Origin: CAZSNT01 sp964607765
Lineage (GTDB): Bacteria; Verrucomicrobiota; Lentisphaeria; Oligosphaerales; JABHEG01
Direction of reading: 5' to 3'
DNA: 40,458 bases
Assembly: GCA_964607765.1 (NCBI GenBank)
Contig: CAZSNT010000091.1
Coordinates: 1-40,458, forward strand
In this document: positions 1 through 7,762 of the stretch, piece by piece
Position numbering within the stretch: position 1 is the first letter of the stretch
Layout: the number at the start of each line of letters is the position of its first letter
Translations under genes and position numbers: made by a program
The notes under the pieces: model-generated
Told to the model about the DNA's origin: nothing
Database searches by the model: none
The model's input: the letters and a program-made list of their open reading frames with translations, nothing else

Positions 1-60
1 AAATCCCGCGCGCCGCATCAAACTCGAACCGGCCGCGGTGTTCGCTGAGCCACGTTCCTA
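1..60 (-). repeat. Duplicate copy of the permease gene's 3' end (truncated by window edge)
   Basis: These 60 bases are repeated at 247-306 with one mismatch (position 56 T against C). In copy 2 they encode the last residues of the 832-aa permease on the minus strand. Here the minus-strand frame reads ...GTWLSEHRGRFEFDAARGI and runs off the window edge. Similarity stops abruptly at 60/61. The upstream minus-strand frame stays open only to a TAA around 110, so this copy is a gene-end fragment and not a full paralogue. A recent segmental duplication or an assembly join are both possible. Confidence 0.8.
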
Positions 61-125
61 TGCTCGAACCCCTCGCACAGGCCTGAGCCGAAGCGACCGG
101 GAAGATCGATCCAGGTTACGGCAAA

Positions 126-198
126 ATCCCCGGCTCAGGAGAGCCGGGCTACGCCGCCGGAGCGAACCCCCGTAGCCCGGCTCTCCTGAGCCGGGAAT
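126..198. repeat. Paired inverted hairpin repeats (family A)
   Basis: Two copies of a 28-bp element lie in opposite orientation (126-153 and 171-198), identical in about 27 of 28 positions and separated by 17 bp. Each is itself a perfect hairpin, stem CCCGGCTC/GAGCCGGG with a 4-nt loop (129-148 and 176-195). Each ends in GGGCTACG or its complement. The pair sits just downstream of the permease stop codon, where it could end or stabilise the transcript. Similar paired elements lie at 11947-12030. This matches the general form of REP/BIME-type bacterial repeats; no RAYT transposase is visible in the window. Confidence 0.8.
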
Positions 199-232
199 CC
201 TGCCCTGTGTGCGATCAACCCCCTGACGAGTC

Positions 233-2731
233 TCACCGCACCACATAAATCCCGCGCGCCGCATCAAACTCGAACCGGCCGCGGTGTTCGCTGAGCCACG
301 TCCCTATCTCCGCCATTGGCCCGTAATACGCCACCAGCGGCACCAACTCGTCCAGGCGGCGCTGCCGCGTCTTCGCGTGCTCCTGCTCCTCGAACCGCGC
401 GATGGCGCCGTCGAGCGCTTCCGCGATCCCCAGCCGCGCAGCGGGCAGCAGCAACCCGCTTTTCGGAACCATCCCGTACCGCGCCCGGCGCCATGCCTCG
501 TTCACACAAGCAGCCAGGTCGAACCCCGGACATTCAGCCAGCTCAGCCGCCAGGATCTCCTGCGGCATCCCCGTCTGCACGACGTACCAGTGCAGATCCT
601 CGTACGTTGCCGGGTCCCTGGCTCGAGCCGCAATCAGTAACGCATCCGCGGTGAACGTCAGCCGCCGCTTCGGCAGTTCGGCCAACACAATGTCGCGTGC
701 GTCCTCTTCCCAGTGCTTACGGACAAACAACCGAGCCAGACGCATGTCGCGTTTCAAAGCCGCGCGCAATTCGGGAAGGTGCTCGCGCCTGACCAGCCCG
801 CCCAGTACGCCGGTCAGCGCGTAGTGGGCTCTCGACTCCGCAATGGGAACCAGACGCAGGATCGCAGGCGCGACATCTGGACCGAGATCCTTGAGGCGTT
901 TGCCCAGGGCCAGGCGCCGGTTGTGCTGGCTCGTGTCCGCAATCCGCTCGGCAACCAACGCCACGTACTGCGCCAGCCCCACGCCATCAGGACCGTCCGG
1001 AAGCGGCGCCTCCCGATCATGCCGCTTCCGTTCACGTTCCCGAATGTGCTCGCGCCGACGCCAGCCTCGATCCAGAACAAAGTCGTAGTCCGACTCGCTG
1101 AACTCCAGCACGCACTCACCCGTTTCAACGGCGCGAAACACGTGCAGCCGCACACTGGCCAGCCATTCCGTCGGGTCGGCCGTGTCCAGCCGCGCCTGCC
1201 GGGCAGCGAACGACGCCGTGACGCGCCATCCGGTAGCCGTGAGGCTGTCCAGCGGATGGACTGCGGCCGGCCACCGCTGCCGGTCGCCACTGACAAGGAA
1301 TGCCTCGCCACGTTCCGCATCGTGCAGCACAAGAGTCAGGCGCTGAACGCCGCGGTAACGCGGCGCAAGCAGACGGACGCGGTCGTCGCGACCGAAGAGC
1401 AGGCACGGAACGGTGCGCGTGAGGTAGAACGAAACGCCGTCCTCGGACAGACGCACGTTCTGAACGCGAAGACGCTCGCCCGAACCCAGCAGTGCTTCGC
1501 TGCTTTCTGTCAGCGGCAGAGACGCCAGCTCGCGCATGTCGATCACGCTTACGTGCAGCGCGCCTGCGAACGTGCCGCGCACCGCGCTGTTGCTGCGCGA
1601 GTACCGGTCCGGCACGTCGCCCTGCACCGGCAGCTGGCCGTGTGCGCTGACACGCACGTCGTCGCACCAGACCGTACCCGTCGGGAAACGCGCCCGGATC
1701 GCTGCCAGGCACTCAGGACCGCCCTCCACACCATGCCGCAACACGCCCAGGCCATCGTGCAGATGCCTGTGCCTGACGCCGATCGTCAAGTCGTGGCCCA
1801 ACATCGGCATGAACGAGGCGTGGAGCTCGTCGGCCACGGCCACGTGGTGCTCCGGCAGGCCGGTGACCGCGAAGTGCGACCACAGCACCTGCTGCCCAGG
1901 CGCCGGGACGGGTTCCTCGGCAGTCCTGAGGACCGATGCCGCCACACCCGGAGCCGCGACGGACGACGGCGACGCCAGGAAATCGACGCGCGGCACGTGC
2001 AGCAACATGAGAATCACGACGCTGCCCACGCAAAAGGCCGCGACAACGCCCCGACGACGCCCGGTCAACGCCTGCCACCACCACGCGCCCACACCACACC
2101 CTGCGATCACGACCAGCGCCAGACACAGGAACGATTGAGCCGACGACAGGGATTCCGTGGCGCTGAACCGTGGTCCGCCCCAGACGACATTCTCAGCAAG
2201 CGCTACCACCGCTGACAGTCCGGTCCAGCCCCCGACACACAGACACGCTGCGCCCACAGACTGGCCGAAGTCCGACGTGGCGCTGGCCAAGGCTGCCACC
2301 ACCGACACAGCTGCCAGTGCGTACAGCAGCACGCTCAACACGGCCAGCACGGTCTGCAGCCCCGAGAACCCGAACACCCAGCACACAAGCACCTGGCCCA
2401 GGACCACCGGCACGATGATCCCAAGCACAACGAACAACGCCTTCGCGCCGAACAGCGTCCCGCGCGAGATCGGGCGCGTCGACCAGAACGCCGTTGTGCT
2501 CGCCGGCGAGTCCGCCTGGACGACGCGCGCGACCGTGAACGCCACCAGCCCGAGTTGGACCCACAACAGCACCAGGGCGGCCAGGCTCCCGCCTTCGGCC
2601 CGTCCCTCCCGCAACGCCCAAGCCACGCAACCCAACCGAGAGGCGAGCACCGCGCAAAGCAGCAGCAACGACGCACGGAACCGGACGAAGTCGGTCTTCA
2701 ATTGGTGCAGCATCAGTGTCATGTCAATCAC
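233..2731 (-). CDS. Giant ABC-2-like permease with beta-rich and helical-repeat C-terminal region (paralogue 2)
   Basis: An 832-aa probable permease of the ABC exporter encoded just upstream. Residues 16-246 hold about seven hydrophobic segments, the usual ABC-2 membrane unit. About 580 further residues follow: a beta-rich, charged region, then from about residue 600 an amphipathic helical region resembling HEAT-type repeats. Ordinary ABC-2 permeases are 250-400 aa, so this is roughly double length. The start is GTG at 2731, overlapping the TGA of the upstream permease (GTGA), which implies translational coupling; an in-frame ATG at 2722 is an alternative. The N-terminus (HQLKTD) and C-terminus (FEFDAARGIYVVR) resemble the neighbouring permease (HQLLKD, FRFDPVRRRFVLK), so the two are paralogues. 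Substrate is unknown. Confidence 0.85.
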   Translation of the reverse strand: MIDMTLMLHQLKTDFVRFRASLLLLCAVLASRLGCVAWALREGRAEGGSLAALVLLWVQLGLVAFTVARVVQADSPASTTAFWSTRPISRGTLFGAKALFVVLGIIVPVVLGQVLVCWVFGFSGLQTVLAVLSVLLYALAAVSVVAALASATSDFGQSVGAACLCVGGWTGLSAVVALAENVVWGGPRFSATESLSSAQSFLCLALVVIAGCGVGAWWWQALTGRRRGVVAAFCVGSVVILMLLHVPRVDFLASPSSVAAPGVAASVLRTAEEPVPAPGQQVLWSHFAVTGLPEHHVAVADELHASFMPMLGHDLTIGVRHRHLHDGLGVLRHGVEGGPECLAAIRARFPTGTVWCDDVRVSAHGQLPVQGDVPDRYSRSNSAVRGTFAGALHVSVIDMRELASLPLTESSEALLGSGERLRVQNVRLSEDGVSFYLTRTVPCLLFGRDDRVRLLAPRYRGVQRLTLVLHDAERGEAFLVSGDRQRWPAAVHPLDSLTATGWRVTASFAARQARLDTADPTEWLASVRLHVFRAVETGECVLEFSESDYDFVLDRGWRRREHIRERERKRHDREAPLPDGPDGVGLAQYVALVAERIADTSQHNRRLALGKRLKDLGPDVAPAILRLVPIAESRAHYALTGVLGGLVRREHLPELRAALKRDMRLARLFVRKHWEEDARDIVLAELPKRRLTFTADALLIAARARDPATYEDLHWYVVQTGMPQEILAAELAECPGFDLAACVNEAWRRARYGMVPKSGLLLPAARLGIAEALDGAIARFEEQEHAKTRQRRLDELVPLVAYYGPMAEIGTWLSEHRGRFEFDAARGIYVVR

Positions 2732-5289
2732 TTCTCACCCCCGGACTTCAGCACAAACCGCCGCCGCACCGGATCGAACCGGAAATCTCCCGGCTCGTAC
2801 TGCAGCAGCCACGCCACCACCTTGCCCTCATTGTGCCGGTCGTTTCTCCGCAGCCCGGGCATGATGGTGGTCTGCGCCAACCTCTCACCTGTCCGCCCGG
2901 CCCGGTGACTTCCGGCAGCAGCCTGCACGTGCAGGGCCCGGTAGGCCTCGCTGAAAGCGCCTGCAAGACCGTGTCTTAGCGCGACGGACAGTGCAGCCGG
3001 CGCTTCCCACGCAGTGACAACCGGGCTCCCCTGTGCCCAAATCCGGGCCACCGTCCTGTCGAGCTCCGCTTCGATGCCGGGCAGCAGTCGCAGGGCCTCG
3101 TATGTCTCCAGCCTGGGATCCCGTGCCAGTTCGAGCAGCAGTCGCGGATACGTGCCCGGATCCTCGAGCCAGGCGATGGCCCGAACGAGGTCGATGGACA
3201 GCTGGTTCGTCCCCGTCAGCAGCGTCTGCAGTTGCGGCTGCGCGTCAGCCACCCAACCGCGAGATACAACCGTGCGGACCAAATCGGGATGCTCGGACAG
3301 CGCGCTGAGTATCACGTGTTTCTGAGACTCGTCCACCGTCGTCCGGATCGTCTCGAGAATGCGCCAGGAACCTGAGGAACGGACAGTCGGCAGCGCATCA
3401 AGCACCGTGTCGAGCCGTTCGCGCACCAACTCCGCCACCGCGCCTCGGAACGCGTTCGTATGTGACGGCGCGACCTCGATCAGGGCAAAGAGCTCGTCCG
3501 TGTAGCGGCGCCACACCGCGTCCGACGCGTTCGTCGCCGGTCGTGCCAACGCGTCGAGACGACGTCGAAACTCGGCGTTCGGCAAGTCCGCACGCGAACG
3601 ATGGTGGCCACGCAGCGAGCGCACATCCGCGTGTTGCAGCGGCACGTCGTCAACGGCCCAGTCGCGCTTCATCTCGCCCACGTACTCACGCCGCAGCACA
3701 ACCAGGCGCCATCCGGCCGGATCCCAGTCTGTCAAAGCAACAGCCGCGCCGCGGTTACGGACAAAGTGAACAGCTGTCGCCGCGTGAAAATGCGATGTGA
3801 GAACGGCCCGACGGAAGTGCGCCCGCGGCGGACTCTCAGGCAGCCAGGCCATGCCGTCGCGAGCGTCATACAGCACAAACTCGTACTGACTCCCAGGCCA
3901 ATGCGACACGCGCGGCGTGCGGCTGTCCCCGAACAGGAAAAGCGCTGTCTGATGCGCCCACACCCGAACGATCACGCCGCCGTCCCGGGTCGGCACAACG
4001 CCGCGAATCTGCCACTCGACCGCGTCATCGCCGCCTCGCTCCCCGGTCGCCAACGGCAGCTCACAAAGAACCGCCCACCGGTGCAGATGCCCTGACAGCG
4101 TGGCCTCGATCCGCACGGGCTCAGCCGCCAAGCGCTGCCACTCGACCAAAGGCACGCGCCCCAGGTTGCAGTAGGTCGCGCCGGTTGGGCGCTCCGTGAG
4201 AAACAGCGTCCCGTCCGGGAAGAGGTCTGCAAAGGCACGGACTTCCTCCTGGTGACACGAACTCCGCCAGGCGTAGGGCCGGAAGCGCCACACGGTCGAA
4301 CTGCCCGCTACACGGCCGCCCCCCGTGACGTAGGCGGTGTCCCCAGCTTGCCACTGTTTGCAGCACCAGCCTGCGGGTGCATCGGCGAGTCGGGGAACGA
4401 TCGTGGCCATTATCTGCGCGGAGCTGTCCGGTGCGTTCGTGCGCAAGTGCGCGATGTGGCGCACAGCCGTCGGCCAGGTGTCGACCGAGGCGTTCGCCAG
4501 CGCCGCAGTCGTGTCCGGTCCGCTCAGGCCCGCCGGCTGCAAAACACGCCATGGGCACAGCAGATGCAGCAGGCACACCGGCAGCGCGACCGCGCCGATC
4601 ACCACACACCGGCGCAACGTGCCCCACCTGAACCGCACGTTGAGAAACGCCAGCACCACACTGCAGATCCCGGCCAGGCACAGGCCGGACAACAGCGTCG
4701 CGCCGTCAGAGACAGACTGCCGAGCCAGCGGCCACTCCAGCCGACGTACGCCGAGCTCCAGCAACTGGGACGCCATCACGCAGCCAAACACCGTGCCGGC
4801 AAGCGCGGGGTAGAACACCTTCTCCCGCGGCCACAACGCGGCAAAGGCCAGCGCCAGCGTCGCCACCGGCAGCATCAGGAGAACCCGCCCCGCAACGCCG
4901 CGCCACACGTAGCCCGCGCCCACTCCGGACAGCGCCAAGTACACCCCCTCCTGCACCGCGGCCGGCACCACCACCAGCAACAGCACGAACAGCACCTTGC
5001 CCGACAGCGCCTGCCGCCAGCTCACAGGACGGGCCCCCAGGAAGCTATCCTGACGCGCCGGTGAATCGGCCAGCATCACCTGCACGGGCAACACGACTCC
5101 CATCGCGTACAGAAACATCGTGACCCAGACGGACACCAGCATGTCCACCGGCATCGCGCCTTCCGGGCCGCCGCCCCCGAACAAGCCCAGGTTGCAGGCC
5201 AGATCGACCAACAACGCCGTGAACCACGTAATCAGCATGGCTCTGTGCTGCCGCACGTCCTTCAGTAGCTGGTGGAATACAAGTCGCAT
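2728..5289 (-). CDS. Giant ABC-2-like permease with beta-rich and helical-repeat C-terminal region (paralogue 1)
   Basis: An 853-aa permease partner of the ABC ATPase. The N-terminus (MRLVFHQLLKDV) leads into about six or seven hydrophobic segments within the first 270 residues. A long polar beta-rich segment follows, then a leucine/alanine-rich helical region that looks like an alpha-solenoid. I chose ATG 5289 because its first base is shared with the TGA of the ATPase gene (TGATG) and AAGGAGA lies about 8 nt upstream, inside the ATPase gene. The open frame continues upstream to 5706 but only as the shadow of the ATPase. The two permeases probably form a heterodimer with one ATPase. GntR-YtrA, ATPase and permease order is typical of Ytr-like stress exporters; the C-terminal extensions are not. 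Confidence 0.85.
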   Translation of the reverse strand: MRLVFHQLLKDVRQHRAMLITWFTALLVDLACNLGLFGGGGPEGAMPVDMLVSVWVTMFLYAMGVVLPVQVMLADSPARQDSFLGARPVSWRQALSGKVLFVLLLVVVPAAVQEGVYLALSGVGAGYVWRGVAGRVLLMLPVATLALAFAALWPREKVFYPALAGTVFGCVMASQLLELGVRRLEWPLARQSVSDGATLLSGLCLAGICSVVLAFLNVRFRWGTLRRCVVIGAVALPVCLLHLLCPWRVLQPAGLSGPDTTAALANASVDTWPTAVRHIAHLRTNAPDSSAQIMATIVPRLADAPAGWCCKQWQAGDTAYVTGGGRVAGSSTVWRFRPYAWRSSCHQEEVRAFADLFPDGTLFLTERPTGATYCNLGRVPLVEWQRLAAEPVRIEATLSGHLHRWAVLCELPLATGERGGDDAVEWQIRGVVPTRDGGVIVRVWAHQTALFLFGDSRTPRVSHWPGSQYEFVLYDARDGMAWLPESPPRAHFRRAVLTSHFHAATAVHFVRNRGAAVALTDWDPAGWRLVVLRREYVGEMKRDWAVDDVPLQHADVRSLRGHHRSRADLPNAEFRRRLDALARPATNASDAVWRRYTDELFALIEVAPSHTNAFRGAVAELVRERLDTVLDALPTVRSSGSWRILETIRTTVDESQKHVILSALSEHPDLVRTVVSRGWVADAQPQLQTLLTGTNQLSIDLVRAIAWLEDPGTYPRLLLELARDPRLETYEALRLLPGIEAELDRTVARIWAQGSPVVTAWEAPAALSVALRHGLAGAFSEAYRALHVQAAAGSHRAGRTGERLAQTTIMPGLRRNDRHNEGKVVAWLLQYEPGDFRFDPVRRRFVLKSGGEK

Positions 5290-6248
5290 CAACCGTCTCC
5301 TTGCCCCGACTCCCCGTCGCCGCCCCCCGCCACCGCCCCGTTCCAGGCCGCCATCCGATACGTGCGCGCAAGCGCCACGAAGATGTCGCGCAGAGACATC
5401 GGCTCCGCGCTCGACTGCGCATCGGCACCAAACACCTCGCTCACGCGTTCGCCCAGCGTGGGCTCGGAATACTCGGATTCCGTGAACCGCGCCGCCCTGC
5501 CGGACGCCTCGGCATTCAGCCACGACGGCGGCAGCTCGGAAGGCAGCTCGGAGGGTCCAGCCAGCACCACTTCGACCATACGAAACCGTGCCTGCAGCGC
5601 CTCGGCCGACTCCGCCAGCTTCAGCTGCCCCCGATCGATGATCGCCACGTGGTCCGCCAGCCGCTCCACTTCCCCGATGTCGTGCGACGACACGAACACG
5701 CTCCATCCCTCCTGCTCGGTCAGCTCCAGCAACCCGCGAATGAACTCGTCACGCACCAGCGCGTCCAGGCCGGAAAACGGCTCATCCAGCACCACCAGGC
5801 TCGGACGGTACGCCAGACTCGAAAGCAACGCAGCCTTCATGCGCATGCCCCGCGACAGCGCCTTCAGCTTGCTGCCCAACGGCAGGTCGAAATCCGCCAG
5901 CAGCTTGGCTGCGAACTCCGCGTCCCACGTTGGATACATCGGTCGGCAGTAATCGATGAGTTGCTGAACCGTCATCCACAGCGGCAACTCCTGATTCTCC
6001 GAGACGTAGCCAATGCGCTGGAACTGCTCGGAGCCGAGCTTGCGCGAATCGCAGCCCAGCACATTCGCCTGTCCCCCGTCCGGACGCAGCAAGTTCAGAA
6101 TGCATTTGATTGTAGTCGTCTTGCCCGCACCGTTCGGCCCGAGAAACGCTGTCACGCTGCCAGCCGGCGCTGTGAGTGTCAGCCCGTCCACCGCCCGCGT
6201 CTTGCCGAACCGCTTGCGCAGATCTCTGATTTCAATGATGCCGTTCAT
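5289..6248 (-). CDS. ABC transporter ATP-binding protein (YtrB-like)
   Basis: A 319-aa ATPase energising the two permeases encoded downstream. All nucleotide-binding motifs are visible: Walker A GPNGAGKT (37-44), a Q-loop region around YVSENQ (81-86), signature LSRGM (131-135), Walker B LVVLDEP (151-157) and the H-loop SSHD (187-190). The signature is LSRGM and not LSGGQ, as is common in YtrB/EcsA-like exporters. The last 100 residues form a C-terminal extension of unknown role. I place the start at ATG 6248 (MNGIIEIRDL); the frame stays open to 6437, but that part is low-complexity (NNPIPGNP-like) and overlaps the regulator's stop. The gene ends at 5289, sharing one base with the next start. 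Confidence 0.93.
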   Translation of the reverse strand: MNGIIEIRDLRKRFGKTRAVDGLTLTAPAGSVTAFLGPNGAGKTTTIKCILNLLRPDGGQANVLGCDSRKLGSEQFQRIGYVSENQELPLWMTVQQLIDYCRPMYPTWDAEFAAKLLADFDLPLGSKLKALSRGMRMKAALLSSLAYRPSLVVLDEPFSGLDALVRDEFIRGLLELTEQEGWSVFVSSHDIGEVERLADHVAIIDRGQLKLAESAEALQARFRMVEVVLAGPSELPSELPPSWLNAEASGRAARFTESEYSEPTLGERVSEVFGADAQSSAEPMSLRDIFVALARTYRMAAWNGAVAGGGDGESGQGDG

Positions 6249-6273
6249 CTGCAGTGCCCTCTGTGACCGTGGA

Positions 6274-6337
6274 TTGCCGGGTATTGGGTTGTTGGGTTGC
6301 TGGGTTATCAAGTTGTTGAGTTGTCCGGTTGCCGGGT
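6274..6337. repeat. GTTG-rich low-complexity tract between regulator and ATPase genes
   Basis: The 185-bp spacer 6249-6433 contains several irregular copies of GTTGGGTT/AGTTGTTG (about 6286-6323). They are flanked by two direct copies of TTGCCGGGT (6274-6282 and 6329-6337). I see no start signal or hairpin here. The tract separates the GntR gene from the ATPase within one probable transcript, so it lengthens the untranslated spacer. It may be a slippage-generated repeat; no function is evident. Confidence 0.55.
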
Positions 6338-6433
6338 CGTTCGAACTCTGGCGCCGTCCATTGCCGGCCCTCGGCTGTCTGTCCTTGTCCGGAAAACACT
6401 GCCCGCCGCCTCGTGTGTCGATCTGTTTTCCGG

Positions 6434-6820
6434 TCATCCGTCCTCATCATCGAGACCTGCCGCTGTGCGGACTGCCCAGGCCACGTCTTCCGGAGTGAGG
6501 CCCAGCTCTTCTGCTTCCTGCAGCAGAACGGCGCACGCCGGCAGCAGCAGTTGGATCGCTTCGTCGCGTGAGGGCAGGCCGGGCGCGGTGACCACCATGC
6601 CGATCCCCGGTCGGCTCGCCAGGTACCCGGCGTCCTTGAGCTGGGACACGGACTTGTGCGCGGTCGTGGGGCTGATCCGCAGTTCCTGGCTCAGCGCGCG
6701 GACCGAGGGGAACGCATCGCCGGGTTGCAGGCGTCCGGTGAGCACGGCCTTGCGCACGGCCCGCACAATCTGGTCCGACACGGGCACATCATTAACGAAT
6801 CTGACAGTAAACGGCAGCAC
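6434..6820 (-). CDS. GntR-family transcriptional regulator, YtrA subfamily
   Basis: A 128-aa repressor-type protein. A GntR winged helix-turn-helix occupies about residues 12-78 (PVSDQIVRAVRKAVLTGRL, then PSVRALSQELRISPTTA and the wing YLASRPGIGMVV). The remaining 50 residues form the short helical dimerisation tail of the YtrA subfamily and lack the large FadR/UbiC-type effector domain. The start is GTG at 6820 with GGAAGG 12 nt upstream; no better start is visible. It heads the ABC transporter operon and lies directly downstream of a perfect 7-7-7 palindrome over its promoter, so autorepression is likely. YtrA-type regulators commonly control ABC exporters responding to cell-envelope stress; the inducer here is unknown. 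Confidence 0.92.
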   Translation of the reverse strand: MLPFTVRFVNDVPVSDQIVRAVRKAVLTGRLQPGDAFPSVRALSQELRISPTTAHKSVSQLKDAGYLASRPGIGMVVTAPGLPSRDEAIQLLLPACAVLLQEAEELGLTPEDVAWAVRTAAGLDDEDG

Positions 6821-6847
6821 GATGTGTCTTCGCCTTCCTGTATCAGC

Positions 6848-6868
6848 TGTTACACCACTACTGTAACA
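6848..6868. promoter_or_regulatory. Probable operator of the YtrA-type regulator
   Basis: Perfect inverted repeat TGTTACA-N7-TGTAACA, 28 bp before the GTG of the GntR gene. The GT...AC ends fit GntR-family operators. It covers the candidate -10 box and transcription start, so binding should block the ABC operon. Confidence 0.75.
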
Positions 6869-6888
6869 CCTGGCGCAGCGGGCCGCAA
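6860..6888 (-). promoter_or_regulatory. Candidate sigma-70-type promoter of the GntR/ABC operon
   Basis: On the minus strand TTGCGG (6888-6883) and TACAGT (6865-6860) are 17 bp apart. The -10 lies inside the palindromic operator. The match to consensus is moderate (3/6 and 4/6); position and operator overlap are the stronger arguments. Confidence 0.45.
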
Positions 6889-7137
6889 GTGCGGCTGTGC
6901 GTTTTTCGTGAAAGTGCCCTGAGAAGGAGTATCCTATGCCGGGGCGGGGACGCCGGGAATAACGCTATGACGTGGGCGACTGAGTGAGCCACACGATTGC
7001 AGCGCGGCGTGTATGAGTCGGCTGTTGGGGGAGGATGAGAGTACGGTCCGGAGAACGGCTCGAAGGACTCGTAGGCCGTTCTCTCATATCCAGGAAAACG
7101 GTGAGTTTGTCACAGACGGAACTGAACGGTGAACACT
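6870..7137. other. Non-coding stretch with one hairpin
   Basis: No convincing gene. An ATG at 6936 with an upstream AAGGAG opens only 8 codons. A perfect 9-bp stem GAGAACGGC/GCCGTTCTC with a 15-nt loop lies at 7051-7083; it is not followed by a T run, so it is not a standard intrinsic terminator. It may be part of the leader of the downstream DinB-like gene. Confidence 0.5.
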
Positions 7138-7282
7138 CAATGTCATTGAATTAAGCGTCCCTTGGAGATTAGGGCGAAAGATGAAGGCGAAAGATCAAGG
7201 TGTTCCGACCCTAATCTTCTGCCCTCATCTTTCACCCTAATCTTCCGGGAATGGCAACCAACTCCTTAATTCAACGACATTG
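7138..7282. repeat. 145-bp imperfect palindrome, MITE-like
   Basis: The ends are 18-bp terminal inverted repeats (7138-7155 and 7265-7282, CAATGTCRTTGAATTAAG, one mismatch). Inside them a second pair of imperfect inverted arms (about 7164-7195 and 7211-7246, both built on AGATTAGGG and GAAAGATGA) would extend the fold. The whole could form one long hairpin. It has no coding capacity and is AT-richer than its surroundings. It lies immediately before the Shine-Dalgarno of the DinB-like gene, so a transcript through it would carry a large structured leader. I see no clear flanking target-site duplication. Confidence 0.75.
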
Positions 7283-7303
7283 GATGAACGCTGGAGGGCC
7301 CCC

Positions 7304-7762
7304 GTGAGCAACGCCACACTGATCGACGCGCTCAAGAGCCAATTCAACGAGGCCTTCGATGTCCTTGCCGAGGCGGTGGGTACGTTCCCGGCCGAGAGCT
7401 GGACGTGGGGCGGTTCGCCCTATACGGGCCCCGGTCGGGCAACGGCGCATGCCCTGGTCTGCGCGGAGTTTTATACCTGCGGCGAGGGTGCCGCGCTCGA
7501 GCGGTTCGGCGTGCCGGTCTGGAAGATGTCTGACCGCGACGTACCTGATCAGAGGACACAGAAGCAGTACCTGGAAGCGTGCCGCGATAAGACGCGTGCC
7601 TGGATCGAGAGCTTTGCCGAGGCAGGCCTCGCCGCAACGGATGACAGCGGCGCAACAGGCCTTGGCCGGATCGTCTACGCCATGCGCCACCTGCAGCACC
7701 ACACCGGTGAGGTTTTCGCGTACCAGAAGCAGATGGGCATCGAAGTCAGAGGCTGGGATTGA
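7304..7762 (+). CDS. DinB-like superfamily protein
   Basis: A 152-aa protein with the features of the DinB/YfiT four-helix bundle family of metal-binding proteins, often thiol transferases or of unknown role. The C-terminal MRHLQHHTGEV gives closely spaced histidines of the kind used for metal binding, and an earlier ATAHALVCAEFY helix could give a further ligand. No signal peptide, so cytoplasmic. I chose GTG 7304 because GGAGG stands 7 nt upstream; the frame opens earlier at a TTG (7280) that falls inside the palindromic repeat and lacks a ribosome-binding site. Its last 88 bases overlap, on the opposite strand, the end of a HEAT-repeat reading frame. Substrate unknown. Confidence 0.8.
   Translation: MSNATLIDALKSQFNEAFDVLAEAVGTFPAESWTWGGSPYTGPGRATAHALVCAEFYTCGEGAALERFGVPVWKMSDRDVPDQRTQKQYLEACRDKTRAWIESFAEAGLAATDDSGATGLGRIVYAMRHLQHHTGEVFAYQKQMGIEVRGWD

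Noticed and set aside
713..2215. Long plus-strand open frame of 500 codons opposite the first permease
   Set aside because: It is antisense to a gene with membrane segments and a coupled start, has no ribosome-binding site and is rich in Arg/His/Gln as expected for a GC-rich shadow frame. The same reasoning removes the long antisense frames at 24852-26396, 26344-28428 and 29831-32275.
2728..5706. 992-aa version of the second permease
   Set aside because: The first 139 codons are the shadow of the ATPase gene; the ATG at 5289 has a good ribosome-binding site and touches the ATPase stop.
6882..6906. Plus-strand terminator (GCCGC-AAGT-GCGGC then TTTTT)
   Set aside because: The T run is 6 nt away from the stem and no plus-strand gene ends upstream; the hairpin overlaps the GntR promoter instead.
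6936..6962. Eight-codon leader peptide (ATG after AAGGAG)
   Set aside because: Too short to support, no attenuator hairpin with a T run follows, and the distance to the next gene is 340 bp.
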